Assembly (NCBI GenBank): GCA_016875225.1
Contig: VGRW01000019.1
Coordinates: 1-51,688 of the forward strand
Direction: 5' to 3'
DNA length: 51,688 nucleotides
Source: Deltaproteobacteria bacterium
GTDB lineage: Bacteria; Myxococcota_A; UBA9160; SZUA-336
Shown: positions 33,164 through 42,154 of the stretch, piece after piece
How positions within the stretch are numbered: the first letter of the stretch is position 1
Layout: each line of letters opens with the position of its first letter
Translations under genes and position numbers: made by a program
Notes under the pieces: model-generated
The model's database searches: none
The model's input: only the letters and a program-made list of their open reading frames with translations
Told to the model about the DNA's origin: nothing

Positions 33164-33921
33164 AGACCGCGAAGGATCGGTTCGACCTCTCCGGCCGGGT
33201 GGCGATCGTCACGGGCGGCAGCCGCGGTCTGGGCAGGGAGATGGTGCTCGCGTTCGCGCAGGCCGGCGCGGACGTCGTGATCGCGAGCCGCAAGCTCGAG
33301 GCCTGCAGCGAGCTCGCCAAAGAGGTCACGCGCACGACCGGACGGACCGCGTTTCCCTACTCCTGTCACGTCGGCCGCTGGGAGGAGCTCGACGGCCTGG
33401 TCGACGCCTCGTACCGGGAGTTCGGCAAGGTCGACGTGCTGGTGAACAACGCCGGCAAGTCGCCGCTCTACGACCACGTCGCGAACCTCACCGAGGCGCA
33501 GTACGACTCGGTGCTCGACCTGAACCTGAAGGGGCCGTTCCGGCTGATGGCGCTGGTCGGCACGCGAATGGCGCAGGGCGCCGGCGGCTCGATCATCAAC
33601 ATCTCGAGCATCGGCGCGATCCGCCCCACGGCCGGCATCATCCCGTACTCGGGCGCGAAGGCGGCGCTGAACGCCATGACGATCGGCTTCGCGCACGCGT
33701 TCGGCCCGAAGGTGCGCGTGAACTGCATCATGCCGGGGTCGTTCCTGACCGACATCTCGAAGGCCTGGGACATGAAGGCGTTCGCGCAGCAGGCGCGTCA
33801 CATCGCGCTGCGGCGCGGCGGCGAGCCGAACGAGATCGTCGGCGCGGCGCTCTACTTCGCGAGCGACGCGTCGAGCTACACGACCGGCGCGGTCCTCTCC
33901 GTCGACGGCGGCGTGCCCTGA
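33160..33921 (+). CDS. short-chain dehydrogenase/reductase
   Basis: This is a classical SDR of 253 residues. The cofactor loop is TGGSRGLG near residue 20. NNAGKS follows beta-4, and the catalytic Ser is in INISSIG. The Tyr-Lys pair is in PYSGAKAALN, and C-terminal YTTGAVLSVDGG is typical of FabG-like enzymes. GAGGAG lies 8 bases before ATG 33160, which overlaps the CoA transferase stop. It would oxidise a hydroxyl or reduce a keto group, perhaps on an acyl-CoA given its neighbour. The true substrate cannot be told. Confidence 0.92.
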   Translation: MKTAKDRFDLSGRVAIVTGGSRGLGREMVLAFAQAGADVVIASRKLEACSELAKEVTRTTGRTAFPYSCHVGRWEELDGLVDASYREFGKVDVLVNNAGKSPLYDHVANLTEAQYDSVLDLNLKGPFRLMALVGTRMAQGAGGSIINISSIGAIRPTAGIIPYSGAKAALNAMTIGFAHAFGPKVRVNCIMPGSFLTDISKAWDMKAFAQQARHIALRRGGEPNEIVGAALYFASDASSYTTGAVLSVDGGVP

Positions 33922-34569
33922 GTGAGCCGGCTCGACCGCGCCTTCTTCGCGCGCTCCGCGCTCCGGGTCGCGCCGGACCTGCTCGGCTGCCGGCTCGTGC
34001 GCGTGCTTCCCGACGGCGCGCGGCTCGAGGGGAGCATCGTCGAAGTCGAAGCGTACCTGGGTGACGGCAGCGACGAGGGCTCGCACAGCCACCGCGGCCC
34101 GACGCTCCGCAATCGCGCGATGTTCGGCCCGCCGGGACACTTCTACGTGTACCTGAGCCACGGCCTGCACTTCTGCGCGAACGCGGTCTGCGAGCCCGAG
34201 GGCAGCGGCGCCGCGGTCCTGATTCGCGCGGTCGAGCCGATCCGTGGCGAAACGCGAATGCGCGAGCGCCGCCCGGGTCGCGACGGCGTCGAGCTCACGA
34301 ACGGCCCCGGGAAGCTCGCCGCGGCCTTCGGCATCACGCGCGATCACGACGGTGCCTGCGCGCTGCGCGGCGCGCTGCGGATCGAAGCCCGGCCGCGGGC
34401 CTTCGAGCCGCGGATCGCGACGAGCCCGCGGATCGGCCTCGGCAAGGCGGCATCGCTCCCCTACCGATTCTTCCTGCGCGAAAACCCCTGGGTCTCGCGC
34501 CGCGCTGGCCGAGCCGGACCGGCTGTCCCTATCATCGCGGCGCCGTGCCAGACGAGGGAATCGAGATGA
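33922..34569 (+). CDS. 3-methyladenine DNA glycosylase (AAG/MPG type)
   Basis: This is a base-excision-repair glycosylase for alkylated purines. The 215-residue protein has LAPDLLGCRLVRV-like start (here RVAPDLLGCRLVRV), IVEVEAYLGDGSDEGSHSHRGPT with the catalytic Glu, NRAMFGPPGHFYVYLSHGLHFCANAVC, and GAAVLIRAVEPIRG with LTNGPGKLAAAFGI. The start is GTG 33922, directly after the SDR stop codon. The C-terminal tail overlaps the hemE start by 4 bases. A repair gene locked into a heme and acyl-CoA run is unusual. Confidence 0.92.
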   Translation: MSRLDRAFFARSALRVAPDLLGCRLVRVLPDGARLEGSIVEVEAYLGDGSDEGSHSHRGPTLRNRAMFGPPGHFYVYLSHGLHFCANAVCEPEGSGAAVLIRAVEPIRGETRMRERRPGRDGVELTNGPGKLAAAFGITRDHDGACALRGALRIEARPRAFEPRIATSPRIGLGKAASLPYRFFLRENPWVSRRAGRAGPAVPIIAAPCQTRESR

Positions 34570-35606
34570 GCCCGAAGCGAGCGCTGCCCGCGCGCGAGCG
34601 ATTCCTGCGCGCGGCGCGCGGCAAGCCGGTCGACCGCCCGCCGGTCTGGCTGATGCGGCAGGCCGGACGCTACCTGCCGGAGTACCGCGAGCTTCGCGCG
34701 CGGACGAGCTTCCTCGACATGTGCGATCGGCCCGACCTGGCCACCGAGGTCTCGCTGCAGCCGTTCCGGCGCTTCGGCATGGACGGCGTCGTGGTCTTCT
34801 CCGACATCCTGCTTCCGCTTCGCGGCGCGGGGCTGGCGCTCGACTTCGCGCCGGGTCCGATCGTCGCCGACCCGATCGCGAGCCTGTCCGACCTCGCGCG
34901 ACTCGACGGCGAGATCGAGCCCTCGGTCGCGCCGACCTGCGAGGCGATCCGCCGCCTGCGCCGCGAGCTCGGCGAGAAGGCGGCGGTGCTCGGCTTCGCC
35001 GGCGCGCCGTGGACGCTTCTGGCCTACGCGACCGAGTCGAAGCTCTCGCGCGATCTCGACGTGCTCTCCGCGCTCTCCTGGCGCGACCCCGCGCTTCTCG
35101 ACCGGATGCTCGATCGGATGGTCGAGATCTGCGCCGAGACGCTCCGGCTCGAGATCGCGGCCGGCGCCGACTGCGTGCAGATCTTCGACACCTGGGCGGG
35201 AATGCTCTCGGCAAGGCGCTTCGAGCGCACCGCCGGCCGAGCGCTTCGCGAGGTGATCTCGCGCCTGGGTCCCGATCGCCCGCCGGTGATCGTCTTCGCG
35301 CGCGGCGCTGCGCACCTGCTCGACGAGCTCGCGGGGCTGGGCGCGGACGTCGTCTCGCTCGACTGGCGCGTCGACCTGGCGGCGGCCGCGTCGGGGATCG
35401 GGCAGCGCGTCTCGCTGCAGGGGAATCTCGACCCGACCGCGCTCTTCGCGCCGCCCGCCGACCTGGCGCGCCTGACCGGCGAGCTGGTGCAGGCCGGCCG
35501 GAAGGCGCGCGGACACATCGTGAACCTCGGCCACGGCGTGCTCCAGCGCACCCCCGTCGAGGCGGTCGGAACGTTCGTGCGGACGGTCCAGGAAGCGGCG
35601 CCGTGA
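34566..35606 (+). CDS. hemE: uroporphyrinogen decarboxylase HemE
   Basis: HemE removes four carboxyl groups from uroporphyrinogen III to give coproporphyrinogen III. The 346-residue protein has the N-terminal signature PVWLMRQAGRYLPEYRELR, VFSDILLPLRGAGLALDF, GFAGAPWTLLAYATE, VQIFDTWAG, SLDWRVDLAAA and GNLDPTALF. GAGGGA lies 6 bases before ATG 34566, preferred over an in-frame GTG 34545. It overlaps the glycosylase stop and ends in a GTGA overlap with hemY. Confidence 0.97.
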   Translation: MSPKRALPARERFLRAARGKPVDRPPVWLMRQAGRYLPEYRELRARTSFLDMCDRPDLATEVSLQPFRRFGMDGVVVFSDILLPLRGAGLALDFAPGPIVADPIASLSDLARLDGEIEPSVAPTCEAIRRLRRELGEKAAVLGFAGAPWTLLAYATESKLSRDLDVLSALSWRDPALLDRMLDRMVEICAETLRLEIAAGADCVQIFDTWAGMLSARRFERTAGRALREVISRLGPDRPPVIVFARGAAHLLDELAGLGADVVSLDWRVDLAAAASGIGQRVSLQGNLDPTALFAPPADLARLTGELVQAGRKARGHIVNLGHGVLQRTPVEAVGTFVRTVQEAAP

Positions 35607-36928
35607 CTCGCGCCGAGACCGTCGTCGTCGGCGCGGGCATCGCGGGGCTCGCGTGCGCGACCGAGCTGGTCGAGCGCGGCGCGCAGGACGTGCTCGTCCT
35701 CGAGGCCGCGCCGCGCGCGGGCGGCGCGGCCGAGACCGTGGTCCGCGGCGACTACACCGTAGAGCGTGGACCCAACACCGTGCGCGGAACGCCCGGCCTC
35801 GAGCGGCTGGCGAAGTCCGTGGGGCTCGAGCTGATCGCCGCGAAGCGCGCTGCTCCGTGCCTGGTCTCGAACGGCGCGCTCGTGTCGCTGCCGCCGTCGC
35901 CCGGGAAGCTGCTCTCGGGGTCGCTTCTGCCCTGGCGCGGGATCGCCGGCGTGCTCGCCGAGCCGCTGCGCCCGGTCCGACCCGGCCCGAAGACGGTCCG
36001 CGATCTGGTCGTGGAGCGCTTCGGCGAGACGGTCGCCGGCCGCTTCGCCGACCTGCTGACGCTCGGGATCTACGGCGAGAGCGCCGACCGCGTCGGCTTC
36101 GAGTCCGCGTTTCCGGATCTGGCCGCCGCGCTCGAAGGCGCGGGCGGGCGCTTCTCGCGGCTGGCGCTGCAGCGGCTGCGCGCGCGAGGCAGCGGACCGA
36201 CACGGATGGGTGTCGTGTCGACCGCGCACGGCCTGGGGGGTCTCTGCGACCGGCTGGCCGCGAAGCTCGGCGAGCGGCTGCGAACCTCGACGCCGCTACT
36301 GCGCGCGCGCGGCCGCTCGGGCGGCTTCGAGCTCGAGGTCGGCGAGCGCGGCGAGACGAAGCTCGCCTGTCGCAACCTGGTTCTCGCGATCTCGCCGACC
36401 GCGGTCGCGCGGGCGCTCGAGCTGCCGGCGGCGGCGGCGCTGCTCGCCTCGTACCGCGCCGTGCCCCAGACGCTGGTCACGTTCGCGCTCGAGGAGCCCG
36501 CCTGCGCGGAGCGCTGGCCGGGCCTGGGGTTCCTCGCGCCGTCGCGCGAGCGGCTGCCGATGCTCGGCTGCCTGTTCCCGAGCAACCTCTTCGAAGGCCG
36601 AGCGCCGCGCGGCTCGCTGCTGCTCTCCGTCTTCGCCGCGCGCGAGCTGCGCGCGGAGCCCGACGCGGTTCTGGTGCGCGAGATCGCCCCCGTGCTCACG
36701 CGCCTGCTCGGCGCGCGCTCGGCGCCGCGCCTTCTCGACGTCGCGCGCTATCCCGAGGGCATCTCGCTCTACGACGTCGACCACCGCGCGCGCACGCTCC
36801 GGCTGAAGAGCGCGCTCGCCGAATCGGGCGGGCCGATCCTCTGCGGTGTCGGCTACGACGGCGTGGCGTTCGGGGCAGCCGCGGAGTCGGGGCTCGCCGC
36901 CGCAGCCGCGCTCGCGAAGCGCGCCTAG
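35603..36928 (+). CDS. hemY: protoporphyrinogen oxidase, oxygen-dependent HemY type
   Basis: This is a 441-residue FAD enzyme that oxidises the porphyrinogen ring, using oxygen. The dinucleotide-binding loop VVVGAGIAGLACATELVERG is at the start, followed by YTVERGPNTVRG, LLTLGIYGESADRVGFESAFP and GLGGLCDRLAAKLGE. Near the end GGPILCGVGYDGVAFGAAAESG matches the C-terminal FAD contact. The start is GTG 35603, coupled to hemE. Its stop shares CTAG with the convergent RND gene. hemH is not in the window, so protoheme synthesis is completed elsewhere. Confidence 0.9.
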   Translation: MTRAETVVVGAGIAGLACATELVERGAQDVLVLEAAPRAGGAAETVVRGDYTVERGPNTVRGTPGLERLAKSVGLELIAAKRAAPCLVSNGALVSLPPSPGKLLSGSLLPWRGIAGVLAEPLRPVRPGPKTVRDLVVERFGETVAGRFADLLTLGIYGESADRVGFESAFPDLAAALEGAGGRFSRLALQRLRARGSGPTRMGVVSTAHGLGGLCDRLAAKLGERLRTSTPLLRARGRSGGFELEVGERGETKLACRNLVLAISPTAVARALELPAAAALLASYRAVPQTLVTFALEEPACAERWPGLGFLAPSRERLPMLGCLFPSNLFEGRAPRGSLLLSVFAARELRAEPDAVLVREIAPVLTRLLGARSAPRLLDVARYPEGISLYDVDHRARTLRLKSALAESGGPILCGVGYDGVAFGAAAESGLAAAAALAKRA

Positions 36929-39900
36929 GGATCTGCGAGCGGGCCGCGCTGCACCACCGGGCGCGCGCGGCGAATCCGCTTTCGCGCGCGCTCGGGCAGG
37001 CGCCGCAGATCTTCGAGGATCAGGTAGCCGCTCGGCACCACGAAGAGCGTGATTCCGGCGGCGACCAGCACGCCGAACGCGAGCGAGATCGCCATCGGGA
37101 TCAGGAACTGCGCCTGCATGCTGCGCGCGGACATCAGCGGCGCCAGGCCGAGGAAGGTCGTCGCCGAGGTGAGGAAGATCGGCCGGAAGCGCGCCACCGC
37201 CGACTCGCGCACGGCCTGCTCGAGCTCCACGCCTTCCTCCCGGCGCTGGTTCACGTAGTGCACCAGCACCAGGCTCGCGTTCACGACCACGCCCGAGGCC
37301 GCGACCAGCCCCGTCACCGACATCATCGCCATGTCGCGACCGAGCAAGAGATGCCCGCCGATCGCGCCCACGAAGCCGAACGGGATCACCGACATGATCA
37401 GGAGCGGCTGGGAATAGGAGCGCAGCGGGATCGCGAGCAGCGCGTAGATCGCGAAGAGCGCGATCACGAACGATCGACCCAGCGAGCCGAAGACGCGCTG
37501 CTGCTCCCGCTGCGTGCCCTCGAGCCGGTAGCTCAGGCCGGGGTAGTCGGCGAGGATCTCCGGAAGCGGTCCGGACTCGAGCGCGGCGACGATCGCCGTC
37601 TCGGTGGTGAGCTTGCGATTCACGTCCGCGGTCACGTTCACGACCCGCTGCCGGTCGGAGCGGCGAATGCTCGCGAAGCCGCGGCCGAGATCTGCGCTCG
37701 CGACCGTGCCGAAGGCGACCTCGCTTCCGTCGGGCGTGCGGATGCGCATGTTCTCCAGATCGCCCAGCGCCCGCCGCTCCTCCGCCGGGTAGCGCACCAT
37801 CACGCGCACGTCGTCGCGCCCGCGCTGGATGCGCTGCGCCTCCTCGCCGTAGAACGCCTGCCGGACCTGCCGGGCCAGATCGAGCTGGGTGAGCCCCAGC
37901 GCCTCGGCCTCGGGGTGGATCTTGAGCTTGATCTCCTTCTTCCCGGCACGGAAAGAATCCGCGATGTCGGTGACACCGGGATAGGTCGCGAGCTGGCCCT
38001 TCAAGCGCTCGGCGGCCTCGCGAAGCGCGCCAATGTCGGCGCCCTGAAGCTGCACGTTCACGGCCTCGCCGGCGGCGAAGAGCGCCGAAGCGAACAGCAG
38101 CTCGACCGCGTCCGGCACCGGCCCGGTGAGCTCGCGCCAGCGCGCGGCGATCTCGCTGCTGCGCAGCGTGCGCTCGTCCGCGGGCACGAGCTCGAGCGTC
38201 ACCTCGCCCAGGTGCGAGCCCACGCGCGCGCGCGAGGTGGGCGGCGGGCCGCCGCCGGCGCCGCCGCCCGCGGCGAACGGCTGCTCGCCGACCGACGCGC
38301 TGGAATGGACGACGTGGCTCGAGCCGCCCAGATCGTGCTCGCGATCGAGCTCGGCTGCGAGCGCGAGCGCCGCGTTCTCGATCTGCCGCACCGCCTCCGC
38401 CGTGACGCTCGCCGGTGTACCCTGGGGCATGGTGAGCTGCGCCGAAACGTAGTCGGCCTCGATCGGCGGGAAGAACGAGAAGCGGAGCCGGCCGCTCGCG
38501 ACGGACGCGACCGCGAGCAGCAGGAGCGCCACCGCGACCGATACCGTCGCATAGCGCCACGAGAGACTCGCAGCGAGCCAGCGCGAGTACGTGCCGCCGA
38601 GGAACGCCTGGAAGCGCGCGTCGAAGCGGGTCTGGAAGCGCACCCAGGCGTCCATCGCGCGCGCGGCGCGCGCGCCCAGGCGCGAGCCGCCCGCGCGGCG
38701 ATCGTGCCCGTGTCCGAGGTGCGAGGGAAGCACGAGCTGGGACTCGATCAGCGAGAAGACCAGGCACACGATCACGACGGTTCCCATCACCGACATGATC
38801 TGTCCCATGGTTCCGGGAACGAAGAGCAGCGGCGAGAATGCGGCCACCGTCGTCAGCACCCCGAAGATCACCGGCACCGTCACCTCGCTCGTGCCGCGGA
38901 TCGCCGCGTTCAGCCAGTTCTCGCCCGCCTGCTGATGGGTGAAGACGTTCTCGCCGACCACGATCGCGTCGTCGACGAGCATGCCCAGAACCATGATGAA
39001 GCCGAAGGTCGAGATCGAGTTGATCGAGTAGCCGAGCGACGGCATCACGAAGAGCGCGCCGAGCAGCGCGACCGGCACCCCCATCGAGACCCAGAGCGCG
39101 ACGCGCGCGCGCAGGAACAGCATCAGGATCGCGACCACGAGCACCAGCCCCTGGATGCCGTTCGAGTACAGGGTCGAGAGCCGCGCGCGCAGACCCACCG
39201 ACGAGTCGCGCCAGACGCGGATCGAGATGCCCTCGGGCATGCGCGGCTGCGCGGCCTGCACGTAGCGCTTCACCGCATCCGAGATCTCGATCACGTCCTG
39301 ATCGCCGATCCGGTACACGCGCACCATCACGGCGGGCTTGCCGTCGAAGCGCGCGCTCTGGTCGGTGTCCTCGAAGCCGTCGACCACCTGCGCGACGTCG
39401 CCGAGCTTCACGCGCGTGCCGTCGGCGCGCGACAGCACGACCAGCTCCTCGAACTGCCGGCCGACGTAGGCCTGGGTCTTGGAGCGCAGCAGGATCTCGC
39501 CGCCCTCGGTCTTGATCGTCCCGCCCGGCAGGTCGAGCGACGAGCGGCGCACGGCCTGCGCGACCTGGTCGAAGCTCAGCCCGTGGCGGCGCAGGTTGGC
39601 TTCCGGAACCTCGATCGAGATCTCGTACGGCCGGGCGTTGGTGACCTCGACCTGGGTGATGCCCGGCTCCGCCGCGAGCTCGTCGCGCACGCGCTCGGCG
39701 AGCTGCTTCAGGCTGCGCTCGTCCGCGTCGCCGAAGATCGCCACGTCGGCCACCGAGCGGCGGATCGTGACCTGCGAGACGATCGGCTTCTCGGACTCGT
39801 CCGGAAGCGTGTCGAGCGCGTCGACCTTGTTCTTCACGTCGGCGACCGCGCGGGTCACGTCGGCGCCCTGCAGGAGCTCCGCGCTGACCACGCAGGAGCT

Positions 39901-40161
39901 CTCGCTCGACGTCGAGAGGATCTTCTCGATCCCCTCCACGCCGTCGAGCTCCTCTTCGATTCGCACGCAGACGCCTTCTTCGACCTCCTCGGGCGCTGCG
40001 CCGCGGTACTCGACCGACACGATGACCATGTCGATCTGGATGTCGGGCATCTCCTTCTGCGGGATCGCGGCGGCGCTGAGCAGGCCGCCGATCACGACCA
40101 CGCCCATCAGCAGGTTCGCCGCGACGGGGTTGCGCGCGAACCAGGCGACCGCTCCGCTCAT
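36925..40161 (-). CDS. RND family efflux permease, AcrB-like
   Basis: This 1078-residue inner-membrane pump has the 12-helix RND arrangement. A first helix follows AWFARNPVAANLLMG, and a large periplasmic loop follows it. The proton-relay pair Asp397-Asp398 is in GMLVDDAIVVGENVF, and a second helix set carries VTGLVAASGVVVNASLVLVH near the C-terminus. A Gly/Pro-rich insert (GGGAGGGPPP) lies in the second periplasmic loop. It probably takes hydrophobic compounds from membrane or periplasm. ATG 40161 overlaps the membrane fusion protein gene by 4 bases. No outer-membrane channel gene is adjacent. Confidence 0.93.
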   Translation of the reverse strand: MSGAVAWFARNPVAANLLMGVVVIGGLLSAAAIPQKEMPDIQIDMVIVSVEYRGAAPEEVEEGVCVRIEEELDGVEGIEKILSTSSESSCVVSAELLQGADVTRAVADVKNKVDALDTLPDESEKPIVSQVTIRRSVADVAIFGDADERSLKQLAERVRDELAAEPGITQVEVTNARPYEISIEVPEANLRRHGLSFDQVAQAVRRSSLDLPGGTIKTEGGEILLRSKTQAYVGRQFEELVVLSRADGTRVKLGDVAQVVDGFEDTDQSARFDGKPAVMVRVYRIGDQDVIEISDAVKRYVQAAQPRMPEGISIRVWRDSSVGLRARLSTLYSNGIQGLVLVVAILMLFLRARVALWVSMGVPVALLGALFVMPSLGYSINSISTFGFIMVLGMLVDDAIVVGENVFTHQQAGENWLNAAIRGTSEVTVPVIFGVLTTVAAFSPLLFVPGTMGQIMSVMGTVVIVCLVFSLIESQLVLPSHLGHGHDRRAGGSRLGARAARAMDAWVRFQTRFDARFQAFLGGTYSRWLAASLSWRYATVSVAVALLLLAVASVASGRLRFSFFPPIEADYVSAQLTMPQGTPASVTAEAVRQIENAALALAAELDREHDLGGSSHVVHSSASVGEQPFAAGGGAGGGPPPTSRARVGSHLGEVTLELVPADERTLRSSEIAARWRELTGPVPDAVELLFASALFAAGEAVNVQLQGADIGALREAAERLKGQLATYPGVTDIADSFRAGKKEIKLKIHPEAEALGLTQLDLARQVRQAFYGEEAQRIQRGRDDVRVMVRYPAEERRALGDLENMRIRTPDGSEVAFGTVASADLGRGFASIRRSDRQRVVNVTADVNRKLTTETAIVAALESGPLPEILADYPGLSYRLEGTQREQQRVFGSLGRSFVIALFAIYALLAIPLRSYSQPLLIMSVIPFGFVGAIGGHLLLGRDMAMMSVTGLVAASGVVVNASLVLVHYVNQRREEGVELEQAVRESAVARFRPIFLTSATTFLGLAPLMSARSMQAQFLIPMAISLAFGVLVAAGITLFVVPSGYLILEDLRRLPERARKRIRRARPVVQRGPLADP

Positions 40162-41348
40162 CGGGTCCGCCCCGGAGCGGCGACGTCGACGTCCGACGCG
40201 ACGCGGATCTGCATGCCGTCGACGACCGTCTCGAGCGGCGAGACGCAGACGCGCTCGCCGTCCGTGAGCCCGGTGCGGATCACGACCTCGTCGCGAAGCG
40301 CGCGCAGGATCTCGACGTCGCGGAAGCGCAGGCGCCCCTCCGCGTCGACCACGAGCACCTGCGAGTCGCCGCGAATCGCGGCCCGGGGCAGCACGGCGAC
40401 GGAGCTTGCGAGCTTGCCCTGGATCGCCGCGCGCACGAAGAGGCCGACCGCGAGGGGAGTGCGCTCCTCGCCCCCGGTCCGGCCGTAGGGATCCTCGACG
40501 CGCGCCACCACGTGGACCATCCGGCTGCGCGGGTCGATCTCGCCCTCGGTGCGGACGACGCGCCCGGTCCACTCGTGCTCCTCGCCGCCGAAGCGCGCGT
40601 AGAGCTTCACCTCGGGGCCGAGCGCCTCGGTCGCCTCGCCGCGCCAGAACAGCGGCAGCTCGAGGAACGCGAGCTCCTCGTCGGGAACCGGCAGCCTCAC
40701 CTCCGCCCAATCCACCGCGTAGAGCGTCGCGACCGGCGCGCCGCGGGTCACGAACTGCCCGACGTCCACCTTCTCGTCGCGAACCCGCCCGGCGTAGGGA
40801 GCGAGCAGGCGGGTGCGCGTGAGATCGCGCTCGGCCTGCACGAGCGCGGCGCGCGCCTCGCGAACCGCCGCGGCGGCGACGGCCTGATTGCGCACTGCCT
40901 CGTCGAGCTGGGCCGCGCTCGCGAAGTCGCGCTCCGCGAGCGCGCGGCGGCGGACGAGCTCGGACGCCGCGCGCGCCTCTTCGCTCGCGGCGCGCGCCAC
41001 GGAGGCGCGCGCGCGTTCGAGCGCGATCTCGTAGTCGCGCGGGTCGATGCGCACCAGCAGATCGCCCTCGGCGAAGAACCCGCCCGAAACCAGCGAGGGC
41101 GAGATCTCGAGCACCGTCCCCGAGACCTCGGGGATCAGCGCGCTCTCCGTGCGCGGCGCGACCGTGCCGTGCGTGATCACCTCGAGCGAAAGATCGCGAA
41201 GCGCGACCTGCATGACGCGAACCAGCGGCACGGCCGCCTCCGGCGACTTCGTCTCGACCTCGGGTCGGGTCGCGATCAGGACGATGGCCCCCAGCACCCC
41301 CAGCGCGAGCACGGAGAGCGGAACGACCAGGCGGGCAGACGGCTTCAT
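40158..41348 (-). CDS. RND efflux periplasmic adaptor (membrane fusion protein)
   Basis: This 396-residue protein has an N-terminal membrane anchor (about 7-26). The HlyD/AcrA pattern is present: a lipoyl half in ALIPEVSGTVLEISPSLVSGGFFAEGDLLVRID, a coiled-coil hairpin rich in Ala, Arg and Glu (about 105-175), the second lipoyl half LLAPYAGRVRDEKVDVGQFV, then beta-barrel and C-terminal regions. It links the inner-membrane pump to an outer-membrane channel. ATG 41348 overlaps the TetR stop, and its stop overlaps the permease start, so the three genes form one translation-coupled operon. Confidence 0.92.
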   Translation of the reverse strand: MKPSARLVVPLSVLALGVLGAIVLIATRPEVETKSPEAAVPLVRVMQVALRDLSLEVITHGTVAPRTESALIPEVSGTVLEISPSLVSGGFFAEGDLLVRIDPRDYEIALERARASVARAASEEARAASELVRRRALAERDFASAAQLDEAVRNQAVAAAAVREARAALVQAERDLTRTRLLAPYAGRVRDEKVDVGQFVTRGAPVATLYAVDWAEVRLPVPDEELAFLELPLFWRGEATEALGPEVKLYARFGGEEHEWTGRVVRTEGEIDPRSRMVHVVARVEDPYGRTGGEERTPLAVGLFVRAAIQGKLASSVAVLPRAAIRGDSQVLVVDAEGRLRFRDVEILRALRDEVVIRTGLTDGERVCVSPLETVVDGMQIRVASDVDVAAPGRTR

Positions 41349-42037
41349 CGCAGGGCCTCCTCGGAAGCAGCAGCAGCGGCACGGCGCGCGCGAACTTTCG
41401 GGCGAGCGGGCGCGCGGAGCCCGGCCGCGAGAAACGCGATCAGCTCGTCGAGCACGACGCGTTCTGGAATCCCGGGTTCGAGTCCCGTGAAGGACCGCGA
41501 GTGTCGGTGGCGGCCGGCCAGGAAGTGCAGCATCGCCCCGATCACCATCTGGAAGCGCAGCGCCGTCGCCGTCGCGTCGGCCCGGCCGAGCGCGCGCGCG
41601 ATCGCCGCGTGAAACCGCCGGGCGCACTCGCCGAACAGGCTCTCGATCAGCTCCGGCATGCGCTCGTGCGGCTCGCGGAAGAGCAGCGTCGCGACGTCGC
41701 GCGACTCGGGCTCCGAGCTAGCCGACGCGAAGGCCGGCTCGAGCAGCGCCGCGAGCACCGGCTCCAGCCGGCGCGGCTTGCCCGCGCGCCAGTCCGCCTC
41801 GATCCGGTCGAGTCGCCGCAGGCGCTCGGCGTTCACGGGCCCGACGTGGCGCTCGAGCACCGCGCGGAGCAGCTCGTCCTTGCCGCCGAAGTGGTACCCG
41901 ACCGCGGCCAGGTTCACGCGCGCGGAGCTGGTGAGCTCGCGAAGCGACGCGCCGCGGAAGCCGCGCTCCAGAAAGAGCCGCTCCGCGGCGTCGAGGATCC
42001 GCTCGCGCGTGCCTCTCGGGGGAACCGACTCCGCCAT
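41345..42037 (-). CDS. TetR/AcrR family repressor of the efflux operon
   Basis: This 230-residue regulator has the N-terminal helix-turn-helix TRERILDAAERLFLERGFRG then LRELTSSARVNLAAVGYHFGGKDELLRAVLE at about 9-60. The ligand-binding helices show no clear family, and the last 20 residues are Arg/Ala rich. It is the first gene of the efflux operon, and its own promoter carries a near-perfect palindrome (42050-42071). The likely role is repression of itself and of the pump until a substrate binds. GGAG lies 8 bases before ATG 42037. Confidence 0.93.
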   Translation of the reverse strand: MAESVPPRGTRERILDAAERLFLERGFRGASLRELTSSARVNLAAVGYHFGGKDELLRAVLERHVGPVNAERLRRLDRIEADWRAGKPRRLEPVLAALLEPAFASASSEPESRDVATLLFREPHERMPELIESLFGECARRFHAAIARALGRADATATALRFQMVIGAMLHFLAGRHRHSRSFTGLEPGIPERVVLDELIAFLAAGLRAPARPKVRARRAAAAASEEALR

Positions 42038-42049
42038 CCGACCCGCTCC

Positions 42050-42071
42050 GATTCAAACGTACGTTCGAATC
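42050..42071. promoter_or_regulatory. palindromic TetR-type operator
   Basis: The half-sites GATTCAAACGT and ACGTTCGAATC form a 22-base inverted repeat centred between 42060 and 42061, with one mismatched pair (A at 42055 against C at 42066). It lies between the tetR start and its -10 box, over the expected transcription start. Binding would block the promoter. It could also affect the cytochrome gene on the plus strand. Confidence 0.75.
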
Positions 42072-42098
42072 ATACGCGGGTCCGGCCCGATCGGTCCA
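42069..42098 (-). promoter_or_regulatory. candidate promoter of the tetR-MFP-RND operon
   Basis: On the minus strand, TATGAT (complement of 42069-42074) matches the -10 consensus at 5 of 6 bases. TGGACC (complement of 42093-42098) is 18 bases upstream as a weak -35. The -10 box overlaps the outer edge of the operator, and the predicted start falls inside it. Confidence 0.5.
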
Positions 42099-42154
42099 GC
42101 CGGCGCGATGTCGCCCGGCTCGCGCCGCGCGTCAGCGCGGTGGATACTGCGCCC

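Noticed and set aside
32986-35640. An 884-codon minus-strand open frame
   Set aside because: It is antisense to the SDR, glycosylase and hemE genes, all of which have clear motifs. The product is Arg-rich with no domain.
35653-40488. A 1611-codon plus-strand open frame
   Set aside because: It runs antisense to the RND permease and out of frame with hemY. Its translation is Arg/Ala/Asp/His-rich without any domain, which is the usual GC-rich shadow.
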